From contig DCTS01000022.1 of NCBI GenBank assembly GCA_002329645.1, forward strand, positions 90,287 through 104,565: a DNA stretch of 14,279 nucleotides. Direction: 5' to 3'. Under the pieces are notes generated by a model. It made no database searches. It had not been told where the DNA came from and saw only the letters and a list, made by a program, of their open reading frames with translations. The translations under genes and the position numbers were made by a program. The stretch is from Lachnoclostridium sp. UBA1434. GTDB lineage: Bacteria; Bacillota; Clostridia; Lachnospirales; Lachnospiraceae. Positions 5,364 to 12,680 of the stretch are shown here, one piece after another; the stretch's first letter is position 1, and every line of letters starts with the position of its first letter.

Positions 5364-8300
5364 ATGTTGAAGGAGAAGATCGAACGCTTTTCAAAAGGGA
5401 CTTTTGAATACGAGCAGCCTTTTCTTATGGTTTCAGAGGAAAAGATTAAGCTTTCCATTGAAGCCGGTAAGGTTCATGAAGGCTGCATAACAATTAAGAA
5501 CAGTGCCGGCAGGAGCATGAAGGGTGTTCTCTATTCTTCCAACAGGTTATTTACACTTGGATGCAGCTCCTTTTCAGGTCCCGAGAACACCATCACCTAT
5601 AGGTTTATAGCCGAGTATTTAAATGAGGGCGAAAAAATTGAAGGGGAACTAAGCATAGTAAGCGACTGCGGCGAGTATGTTGTTCCGTATTATGCCAGCA
5701 TAGAGGCGCCGTACTGTGCAACCTCAATCGGCAAGGTGAAGGATTTGTTCCAGTTTGCAAACCTTGCCAGAATGGACTGGACGGAAGCTAAAAAGGTTTT
5801 CCGTTCTGATGATTTTGAACGTGTAATACTTAAAAACGAAGAAAAATACAGGGTGTTATATCGCAGTCTGTTAAAAAATATATCAACCAGCCAGGCTCTG
5901 GAGGAATTTTTAATTGCCGTTCACAAGAAGCCGAAGGTGGAATTAAGCATTAATAAAACAAAGCTTGAGTATCGGGTATATGACGAAGAGTTCATGGACA
6001 AGCTGATACTGACCAAGAACCATTGGGGGTATGCAGAGATCAGGGTAAGCACGGATGCCCCCTTCATACAGCTTGAGCAAAAGTTTGTATGGGCGGACCG
6101 TTTCATTGGCAATACCCAACAGATATCCTTCCTGATTGTACCGAAAAATATGAGGCGGGGCAATAATTTTGGACGTATATACATCAAAACGGTGCACCAG
6201 ACAATAATAGTGGAGGTTACATGCCGTCACGTAAGATTCAACCAGAAGGAGCTTCTTAACCGCAGGGCTAAGGAAAGGGCTATCTGCGGCTTTACAAGAA
6301 ATTATCTGGATTTCAGAATAGGCCGGATAAGCCTTGGCAGGTATGTGGAGGGTACTCAGGCATTATTTACCGGAATTGAGGATGATGACGGAAGCTTCAA
6401 AACAAAGCTTATCAGGACCCACCTTGCAATAATATCGGACAGGAGGAGGCAGGCAGGACAGCTTCTTGCAGAAATAGCGGAGGATGAGGAGAAGCTTAAG
6501 AAGAACTCTGTTCCGGAGTACTGTGCATACCTGTACCTTGACGCATTGTATCGCAAGGAGGAGGATATAGTAAAACGGGCTGCGGAAACAATCAGTTGGT
6601 ACTACGATAACGGGTATGATGACTGGAGGATACTTTGGCTTTTGTTTTATACCGGCACAAGGTATGAAAAGAACAAATCGCAAAAGCTTGCAGATATAAG
6701 AGAGCATTTTGAAGCGGGGTTAAGAAGCCCGGTCATGTATTATGAAGCAATGCTGGTTTATAATGAAGAGCCTTATCAGTTAAGGGATTTAGGTGATTTT
6801 GAGATACAGGTTCTTGGCTACGGCATACGAAACAGGATGCTTAAAAAGGAGCTTGTTCAGCAATACACTTATCTGGCAAACAGGAGAAAGACCTTTAATC
6901 CCATTATTTTCAGAGGACTTGCAAGCCTGTACAATGAGTACGGCAGTAATGAAATACTGTCAGCCATCTGCTGCATGCTGATAAAGGGAATAAAAAGATC
7001 CGAAAGATATTTCGAATGGTACAAGAGGGGAGTTGAAGCGCAGCTTCGCATTACAGAGCTGTACGAGTATTTCATGTATTCTGCCGACGAAGCTTCGGAT
7101 GAGCCCCTTCCCCAGCCGGTGCTCCTTTACTTCATATATAACAGCAGTTTAAGTGACAAAAAAAGGGCATACCTGTATGCCAATATAATTAGGCACAAGG
7201 CTTCCAATGAAGCGATATACAGGACGTATTACAAAAGAATGGAGGTATTTGCGCAGAAACAGCTTGATGCCCACAATATAAGCCCGAACCTTGCCGTCCT
7301 GTATAAGGAATTCATGGATAAAAGCAGCATAACCGAGGATATGGAGGAACGGCTTCCCGATGTCATATTTACATATGAATTGACATGCGGCAATCCCGAT
7401 ATAGTATACGTCACGGTAATACATAAGGAGTTGGAGGAAGAGGAGAACATTCCTATAACAGGGGGCAAAGCATATATCCAGCTATACACCAAAAATGCGC
7501 TGATCTTCCTGACAGACACTATCGGAAACCGTTATACGGTATCAATAGATTACACATTAAGGCCATTATTCTCACCTGAATATATAGCGCAGATTAAGCC
7601 GGACAAGACTGACAAGCCCAGGCTTTTGCTGCACTTGAACGATCATTACAGGGAGTACCGCGTAATGAGTGAGAGTTCAATTGATATCAGAAGAAGGGTG
7701 CTTCTTATTCCGGGACTTAAGCCCGAATATTATGCGGATTGCCTGCTGGCAATTATAGATTATTATTATGATGCGTTTGATGAGATGTTATTCAGACATT
7801 ACCTTGCCATGGTGGACCTTGGCAAGGTTAATGAAGCTGACAGAATGAAATTCATGGAGTATATGGTGACAAGGGGATATTACGACAAAGCCCTGGAGGC
7901 TCTGGAAATCTATGGCTTTGAAGGAATATCCGTGAACAGGCTGCTGAGGCTTGCTTCCGCCTGGATATCGGAAGCCGGGCCTGAAAATGGTGAAGAGCTG
8001 CTTGTAAGCTTGTGTCATTACATATTCACCAATGGCAAATATGACGATGTGATACTTGAATTCCTGGTAAGCAAGTATTACGGCCCCATCCCGGATATGA
8101 TGAAGGTTTGGCATGCATCCCGTGATTTTGGAATAGATACCCGGATGCTGGAGGAGCGAATTCTGGTGCAGATGCTCTTTTCCGAAAGCAATATGGAGGA
8201 CAGCTTCAAGGTATTTGGCGCATATTATAAGAATATTACCAATCATACACTGGTGAGGGCATACCTGTCCTACTGGGCATATAAGTACCTGGCAAGCGAT

Positions 8301-8912
8301 AATTTATTAAGTCCGGAGCTCATGCCCATAATGAGACGAGAATTAAATTACGAGGAAAATGATATATGTCTGCTTGCATGGCTTAAATATAATGCATCCG
8401 GCACCGTCCTCTCCGAAAATGAGCTTGAATATATCTCCTACAGCATCAACCGTTTGGAAAATAAGGGCATAGTTTTGCCCTTCCTCCTGGAATATGCCGA
8501 CCGTATTGATTTACCCGAACGCATAGCCGACAAGGTATATGTAGAATACAGGTCTAATCCTGACAGACAGGTATATATCCATTACCGTCTTGTAAAGAAT
8601 TCTTCCTCCATGGATTATGTTATTGAAAGAATGCCCAATGTCATACTAGGCATCCATGTCAAGGGCTTCACACTGTTTTGCAATGAGGTCCTCCAATACT
8701 ATATCACGGAAGAGCTTGACGGAGTTGTCAACATTACGGAGAGTCAGGATCTGCATATAAAGAGGGAGATACCCGAGGACGCATCAAGGTATTCCCAGCT
8801 TAACCGTATGCTGCGTACGGCACAACAGGGAGACGACAAACTGCTGCTTGATATGATGGATAGCTATGCGAGGCAGGAATATATGATTGAGGAATGCTTT
8901 AAACGATTATAG
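5364..8912 (+). CDS. Large DUF5717-like scaffold protein, first gene of a four-gene operon
   Basis: This is a 1182-aa protein of unknown function that I recognise from memory, without a search, as a DUF5717-type Lachnospiraceae protein. No signal peptide or membrane segment is visible, so it is probably cytoplasmic. Residues about 16-112 and 192-293 look like two Ig-like beta domains (KGVLYSSN...GELSIVSDCGEYVVPYYASI and AEIRVSTDAPFIQLEQ...GRIYIKTVHQTIIVEV) separated by a helical segment. From about 300 onward the sequence is mostly amphipathic helices of TPR/HEAT-like character. Two beta-rich segments that begin alike interrupt or end it: ERLPDVIFTYEL at about 661 and ERMPNVILGIHV at about 1087. 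No enzyme motif is visible, and a protein-protein scaffold is inferred. GAGGTGA (5356-5362) precedes the ATG. The next gene starts 23 nt after the stop. Confidence 0.85.
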   Translation: MLKEKIERFSKGTFEYEQPFLMVSEEKIKLSIEAGKVHEGCITIKNSAGRSMKGVLYSSNRLFTLGCSSFSGPENTITYRFIAEYLNEGEKIEGELSIVSDCGEYVVPYYASIEAPYCATSIGKVKDLFQFANLARMDWTEAKKVFRSDDFERVILKNEEKYRVLYRSLLKNISTSQALEEFLIAVHKKPKVELSINKTKLEYRVYDEEFMDKLILTKNHWGYAEIRVSTDAPFIQLEQKFVWADRFIGNTQQISFLIVPKNMRRGNNFGRIYIKTVHQTIIVEVTCRHVRFNQKELLNRRAKERAICGFTRNYLDFRIGRISLGRYVEGTQALFTGIEDDDGSFKTKLIRTHLAIISDRRRQAGQLLAEIAEDEEKLKKNSVPEYCAYLYLDALYRKEEDIVKRAAETISWYYDNGYDDWRILWLLFYTGTRYEKNKSQKLADIREHFEAGLRSPVMYYEAMLVYNEEPYQLRDLGDFEIQVLGYGIRNRMLKKELVQQYTYLANRRKTFNPIIFRGLASLYNEYGSNEILSAICCMLIKGIKRSERYFEWYKRGVEAQLRITELYEYFMYSADEASDEPLPQPVLLYFIYNSSLSDKKRAYLYANIIRHKASNEAIYRTYYKRMEVFAQKQLDAHNISPNLAVLYKEFMDKSSITEDMEERLPDVIFTYELTCGNPDIVYVTVIHKELEEEENIPITGGKAYIQLYTKNALIFLTDTIGNRYTVSIDYTLRPLFSPEYIAQIKPDKTDKPRLLLHLNDHYREYRVMSESSIDIRRRVLLIPGLKPEYYADCLLAIIDYYYDAFDEMLFRHYLAMVDLGKVNEADRMKFMEYMVTRGYYDKALEALEIYGFEGISVNRLLRLASAWISEAGPENGEELLVSLCHYIFTNGKYDDVILEFLVSKYYGPIPDMMKVWHASRDFGIDTRMLEERILVQMLFSESNMEDSFKVFGAYYKNITNHTLVRAYLSYWAYKYLASDNLLSPELMPIMRRELNYEENDICLLAWLKYNASGTVLSENELEYISYSINRLENKGIVLPFLLEYADRIDLPERIADKVYVEYRSNPDRQVYIHYRLVKNSSSMDYVIERMPNVILGIHVKGFTLFCNEVLQYYITEELDGVVNITESQDLHIKREIPEDASRYSQLNRMLRTAQQGDDKLLLDMMDSYARQEYMIEECFKRL

Positions 8913-8921
8913 TAATACGGT

Positions 8922-8938
8922 AAGGAGGGGGCAATCTG
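8922..8938 (+). promoter_or_regulatory. Shine-Dalgarno site pointing to a CTG start codon
   Basis: AAGGAGGGG (8922-8930) ends 5 nt before CTG (8936-8938), and its GGAGG core (8924-8928) lies 7 nt away. The reading frame opens after the in-frame TAA at 8921-8923 and holds no ATG, GTG or TTG at a suitable distance. CTG is therefore the best start for the next gene. Confidence 0.7.
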
Positions 8939-10207
8939 GATAACAGACGAAAGCTTATTGTAGGCTATGATTTATGTGACGATTATTCACAAATCAGTTG
9001 TTTCAGCTACAAGACCTATGAACCGTTAACAATTTCCCAGGATGAAGCAGATGAAGAAAACTGCCAGATTCCCACAGCATTATTTGTTAACAGCGAAACG
9101 AGACTGTGGAGCTATGGTAAGGACGCTGCCAGCGGCTTTTTAAACAGCAACGGCATATATATCGATGACATTCTTGCAAAGGTCAGGGCCAGAGAGGTTG
9201 TCGAGATTTATGGCCAGAAGCTGTCGGCAGTAACCCTGTTGGAAAGGTTTATGAAAAAGTCCCTGATTCTTGTAAAGAAGCATTTTCCCACTGAAACCAT
9301 AACCAAGCTGGTAGTCACGGTAAGGGATCCTGTTCCGGCATTGGTTGACGGAATATACGATGCCCTTTTCCAGATAGGAGTAGAGAGGGACAGGGCGGTG
9401 GTAATAAGTCATGCCAGCGCATATATGTATTATGCCCTGAGTCAGGACAAATCCTTATGGTTTAATGATGTGGGGCTGTTTGATTTTAACTTAGATTCCC
9501 TGTCATACCATCAGATTAGTATAAACCGCAGGACAAGCCCTATGATTGCAAGCATAGCCAAAAAGGATTTTACCGATACGCTTAATTATCCCATGCTTAA
9601 GGAAAGGGATGTTGATATAGGATATATATTCGGCAATATTGCCGACATGGCTGTTTATAAGCAGATTATCTCGACACTGTATTTTACCGGTAAAGGCTTT
9701 GACGGCGGATGGGCTGACGAGATACTGAAAAAGCTTAGTGCAGGCAGGAGAGTATTCATTGGCAACGCATTATATACAAAGGGAGCTTGCTATGCGGCAA
9801 AGGAGCTTTCAGGAGATAAAAAGCTTGAGAATATAATACTCCTTAACAATGAGATGCTGGTTTGCTCAATATGGATAAAGGTCTATACCGAGGGCGCTGC
9901 TAAAGAAATACTTCTGTCGGATGCCGCGGTATCCTGGTATGAGATTGATAAGACCATTGAGTTGATATCAGATAATGAAGATAGTATAGAGATCATATTG
10001 AGAAATATAATGACCAGGGAGATTCGGAGAGAAAAGCTGGTTTTAAGTAAGCTTCCGAATCGTCCTGAGAGGATGACCAGACTGCTTGTGAATCTGACCT
10101 GCTCGGATAAGAATACGGCCAGAATAAGCGTCACAGATCTCGGTTTCGGGGAAATGGCCGAAAAAACTAATATGACCTGGGATTTTGAGATTACGGTTGG
10201 AAGCTGA
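8936..10207 (+). CDS. DUF5716-like protein with a diverged Hsp70/actin-type ATPase layout
   Basis: The 423-aa product (from the CTG) reads DNRRKLIVGYDLCDDYSQ at its N-terminus, which I recognise from memory as a DUF5716-type family. The order of elements follows Hsp70: a phosphate-1-like strand-loop at residues 9-18 (VGYDLCDDYS against the usual GIDLGTTYS), a connecting helical part, a KLVVTVRDP strand like Hsp70 AVITVPA, ISHASAYMYYAL like the EPTAAALAY helix, a phosphate-2-like loop FDFNLD at 182-187, and an adenosine-like GRRVFIGN at 270-277. Residues from about 320 resemble a beta substrate-binding domain (KLPNRPERMTRLLVNLTCSDKNTARISVTDLGF). The glycines of DLGTT and DLGGG are missing, so ATP hydrolysis is doubtful. 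A TTG at 9239 would drop the first 101 residues including phosphate-1, and I reject it. The Hsp70 relationship is my inference. Confidence 0.8.
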   Translation: MDNRRKLIVGYDLCDDYSQISCFSYKTYEPLTISQDEADEENCQIPTALFVNSETRLWSYGKDAASGFLNSNGIYIDDILAKVRAREVVEIYGQKLSAVTLLERFMKKSLILVKKHFPTETITKLVVTVRDPVPALVDGIYDALFQIGVERDRAVVISHASAYMYYALSQDKSLWFNDVGLFDFNLDSLSYHQISINRRTSPMIASIAKKDFTDTLNYPMLKERDVDIGYIFGNIADMAVYKQIISTLYFTGKGFDGGWADEILKKLSAGRRVFIGNALYTKGACYAAKELSGDKKLENIILLNNEMLVCSIWIKVYTEGAAKEILLSDAAVSWYEIDKTIELISDNEDSIEIILRNIMTREIRREKLVLSKLPNRPERMTRLLVNLTCSDKNTARISVTDLGFGEMAEKTNMTWDFEITVGS

Positions 10208-10243
10208 TGCAAGTATGAATTATACCGGAAATGAGGTATTATG

Positions 10244-11074
10244 ATGGGTAAAATGATTCTTTGCTGCGGGTCAAGAGCTGAAAGACCATATGTATTGCCC
10301 GCAACCGGACTCAGGATTTATTCCATAGAAGAGCTGTGCTGTTATATGAGGGGACACATTTATTTCATTGACGAAGGAATGTTCTCCGATACCCTCATTG
10401 ACTGGATCGGCTCGGAGCTTAAGCTTGCCGGTCATGCGAATACATTGAGGCAGCTTAAGAGAGCGCATGCCGATATAAAATCCATGCTTGCAGCAGTTTT
10501 ATGCAGTTGTGATTATTTTACGGAGCAGGAGATAAAGGAAATTGTAAGGATGGTGGAGGAAGCAGGGAAGCTGACGCCCCTCATGAAGCTGCGTGCCCGT
10601 GCCGACAGCTATATGGACGAAAAAAGGTATGCCCAGGCAGTGGTTGAATATGAGGGAATACTGAAATCCAATCATGCCGGAGAGCTGTCGCCCGAGGAAT
10701 ATGGGGACATACTCCACAATCTTGCGGTTGCCAAGGTACATATCAAGGGTCTAAAGAGCGCTTCTGATATATTCAGGCAGGCCTATGAGCTTAACCGGAG
10801 GGAAGAGACCTTAAGACAATATATTTATACCTTGTGGATGCAAAACCGGAAGGATGTACTCAAGGAAAAGCTTGAGGATTACCAGGTACCCGACCATCTG
10901 TATGAGGAGATGGCTTCCGCCATGGAAGAAGTCTCTCTGCAGGCGGCCTCATATTCCGGGACGGCAAGTATCGACAGGCTGAAGAAGCTAAAGGCTGCCG
11001 GGGATAATTATGAGTATAAAAAGCAGCTGGATGATATACTTGAAGGATGGATTGCTGCCATAAGGCAGTTTTAG
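10244..11074 (+). CDS. TPR-containing protein of the DUF5717/DUF5716 operon
   Basis: This is a 276-aa cytoplasmic protein of unknown function. The first about 110 residues form a Cys-rich, probably helical domain (CCG at 7-9, CC at 32-33, CSC at 87-89) that I do not recognise. Two TPR-like helix pairs follow at about 114-142 (LRARADSYMDEKRYAQAVVEYEGIL) and 153-186 (HNLAVAKVHIKGLKSASDIFRQAYELN), then further helices. TPR proteins are common partners of Hsp70-type chaperones, which suits its place directly behind the Hsp70-like gene, but binding is inferred. Tandem ATGs lie at 10241 and 10244; GAGG (10233-10236) is 4 and 7 nt before them, so I choose the second. The gap to the preceding gene is 36 nt and to the next 16 nt. 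Confidence 0.75.
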   Translation: MGKMILCCGSRAERPYVLPATGLRIYSIEELCCYMRGHIYFIDEGMFSDTLIDWIGSELKLAGHANTLRQLKRAHADIKSMLAAVLCSCDYFTEQEIKEIVRMVEEAGKLTPLMKLRARADSYMDEKRYAQAVVEYEGILKSNHAGELSPEEYGDILHNLAVAKVHIKGLKSASDIFRQAYELNRREETLRQYIYTLWMQNRKDVLKEKLEDYQVPDHLYEEMASAMEEVSLQAASYSGTASIDRLKKLKAAGDNYEYKKQLDDILEGWIAAIRQF

Positions 11075-11090
11075 CATAAGGAGCGGCCAT

Positions 11091-12269
11091 ATGGGGTTTT
11101 TTAAGAAATTATTTCATAAAGGTGAGCAGCGGAGTAAGGATGTTAATGCATCCCAGGGAGAGCTTCTAAACGGATCTATGGCAGGCCATGTGAAGCCAGG
11201 CTCTAAAATAGGGTTTATTGGCTTTATTAAGGAAAACTGTGAGCTGGTTCAGGATAGCAGGCGCCAGATTGAGGAAGCCAAGGCTGAATACCAGGCAGTC
11301 ACTTCCTATCTGACCGATATACAAAAGATAGAGATTATGCCTAAGGAACTGCGTATGAATATGGAGGAAGCGGCAAGAAGAATCATAAGCCTGAGCAGGG
11401 AGAGGCAAAAGGTCAGGAATATAAGCTCTTCCATATCCGATATCCAGTTCAGGCTTTTTGAAAGATTCGAAGCCCAGATTCCCAAGGATTTGGTCAATCT
11501 CAAGGACAGCGAAAATTACAGGCTGCTGATTCAAAAGGATATTGAGCAGCTTGAAAAGGAAAAGACGGCTCTTAATGATGAAGAAGCAGAAATCATCAGC
11601 AAGCAATCCTTTCTTAAAGGGATCGGCATAGCTACGGGCTTGATTGTTATAACTATGTTTATATTATTCTCGGTGCTGTCAGGCAAAACGGAAGCGGATT
11701 TTTCAATTCCATTCCTGCTTACTGTACTTATGGGCATGGCTTCGGCAATATACATATTCATGGAAGCCAGGAAAAACTCCCAGGGCCTAAAGCTGGTAGG
11801 CTTAAAGCAGAAGAGACAGGTCATGCTGATGAATAAGGTCAAGCTTAAACTAGTAAATAACAGGAGTTTTCTTGAGTATATATGCAGCAAATATATGGTC
11901 GATGACTATGAACATTTAAAATCAGCGTGGGAGGAATATGTAAGGGTTAAGGATGAAATAAAAAGATACAAAAGCAATACTAAGCTGCTGGAGTTTTATA
12001 ACAGCGAGCTCATACAGGAGCTCCAAAAAGCAGGTATTGCAGATTCCGAGGTATGGATATACCAGCCCACGGCTATATTGGACAGCCGGGAAATGGTTGA
12101 GATAAGGCACAGGCTGAATGTACGCAGGCAAAGCTTAAGGGACAGGATTGACTCCGGAATTAAGCAGATGGATGAGGCAATTAAATCCATTACGGAAGCA
12201 ATTAAAGCATATCCGGAGCTTGAGGATGAGATTATGCCGATTTTAAGAAGGCATGGAATAGAAAAGTAA
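11091..12269 (+). CDS. Coiled-coil membrane protein with a two-helix hairpin
   Basis: This is a 392-aa protein with no family I can name. After a basic, amphipathic start (MGFFKKLFHK), residues about 45-172 are heptad-rich coiled coil. Two hydrophobic helices follow at about 176-197 (GIGIATGLIVITMFILFSVL) and 206-225 (IPFLLTVLMGMASAIYIFME) with a short loop between. A second long coiled coil runs from about 235 to the C-terminus. Both long arms should be on the same, probably cytoplasmic, side, with the hairpin in the membrane. It is the last gene of the operon and a natural membrane anchor for the other three products. AAGGAG (11078-11083) lies 7 nt before the ATG. No terminator is seen between its stop and the valS promoter. 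Confidence 0.75.
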   Translation: MGFFKKLFHKGEQRSKDVNASQGELLNGSMAGHVKPGSKIGFIGFIKENCELVQDSRRQIEEAKAEYQAVTSYLTDIQKIEIMPKELRMNMEEAARRIISLSRERQKVRNISSSISDIQFRLFERFEAQIPKDLVNLKDSENYRLLIQKDIEQLEKEKTALNDEEAEIISKQSFLKGIGIATGLIVITMFILFSVLSGKTEADFSIPFLLTVLMGMASAIYIFMEARKNSQGLKLVGLKQKRQVMLMNKVKLKLVNNRSFLEYICSKYMVDDYEHLKSAWEEYVRVKDEIKRYKSNTKLLEFYNSELIQELQKAGIADSEVWIYQPTAILDSREMVEIRHRLNVRRQSLRDRIDSGIKQMDEAIKSITEAIKAYPELEDEIMPILRRHGIEK

Positions 12270-12277
12270 TAAACTAC

Positions 12278-12305
12278 TTGACAATAATTCATACTTTGCT
12301 ATCAT
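12278..12305 (+). promoter_or_regulatory. Sigma-A-type promoter of the valS T-box leader
   Basis: A perfect -35 TTGACA (12278-12283) and a 5-of-6 -10 TATCAT (12300-12305) are separated by 16 nt. The -35 begins 9 nt after the stop codon of the coiled-coil gene. The start of transcription would be near 12312, giving a leader of about 370 nt before valS. Confidence 0.75.
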
Positions 12306-12330
12306 ATAAATAATATTTCAAAACGAAAAT

Positions 12331-12570
12331 GCAGTGATGGAGAGGAGTAAACAAGTGCAGCCCATCAGAGAGGAGCATCCGTCGGCTGGAAGGTGTTCCT
12401 GGGCAAGCTGGTCGAAGGTAGCTCCGGAGCAGTATTCCTGAAACCGTTTATGCGGCCAAGTAGGGAATACCGGGAAATCCCGTTACAGATACTAAGGTGC
12501 AATGAATGATTTATTGCATGAATAAAGGTGGTACCACGGTCTTTCGTCCTTTGCGGCGAAAGATTTTTTA
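12331..12570 (+). promoter_or_regulatory. Valine T-box riboswitch (tRNA-sensing leader of valS)
   Basis: The leader RNA reads uncharged tRNA-Val and lets transcription continue when charging is low. Stem I starts near 12335; GGAG (12339-12342) can pair with CTCC (12422-12425). AGTA (12346-12349) and GAA (12414-12416) fit the loop-E motif of the specifier loop. The best specifier is GTA (12418-12420), a valine codon followed by G; GTC at 12411-12413 is also valine. Stem II pairs GTATTCC (12432-12438) with GGAATAC (12464-12470). IIA is CGGGA/TCCCG (12471-12482). Stem III is TGCAAT/ATTGCA (12498-12518). The T-box sequence AAAGGTGGTACCACG is at 12524-12538, with TGGT pairing to a tRNA ending ACCA. 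The terminator follows. All parts are in canonical order. Confidence 0.95.
12541..12569 (+). terminator. Intrinsic terminator of the T-box
   Basis: CTTTCGTC (12541-12548) pairs with GGCGAAAG (12555-12562) around the loop CTTTGC, followed by a run of six T at 12564-12569. The 5' arm directly follows the T-box sequence, so pairing of the T-box bulge with uncharged tRNA favours the antiterminator fold instead. Transcripts reading in from the upstream operon would also meet this terminator. Confidence 0.9.
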
Positions 12571-12573
12571 TTG

Positions 12574-12610
12574 AACAGTATTAGAAGAACAGCTTCTATC
12601 AAATACTGTT
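12574..12610 (+). repeat. Long hairpin between the T-box terminator and valS
   Basis: AACAGTATT (12574-12582) pairs perfectly with AATACTGTT (12602-12610). Inside it AGAAG (12583-12587) pairs with CTTCT (12593-12597) around AACAG, leaving a 4-nt bulge on the 3' side. It is 14 bp of helix in the mRNA that has escaped attenuation. It has no T-tail and is not part of the T-box consensus. Confidence 0.65.
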
Positions 12611-12616
12611 TGCTGA

Positions 12617-12651
12617 ATATTGCAGGCAAAATGCTATCTATCCGGCAATAT
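12617..12651 (+). repeat. Second hairpin in the valS leader
   Basis: ATATTGC (12617-12623) pairs with GCAATAT (12645-12651), and GG/CC (12625-12626 with 12642-12643) can extend it past a mismatch. It ends 15 nt before the valS Shine-Dalgarno and is not followed by a strong T-run. Confidence 0.5.
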
Positions 12652-12680
12652 ATCTTTTAATATCACAAGGAGAGATCTCA

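Noticed and set aside
7788..8246. 152-codon minus-strand open frame inside the large scaffold gene
   Set aside because: It is a shadow of the 1182-codon frame on the other strand, with no independent support.
9239..10207. TTG start at 9239 for the Hsp70-like gene
   Set aside because: It has no Shine-Dalgarno, leaves about 300 nt of open, protein-like frame unused, and removes the phosphate-1-like segment. The CTG at 8936 has a strong site.
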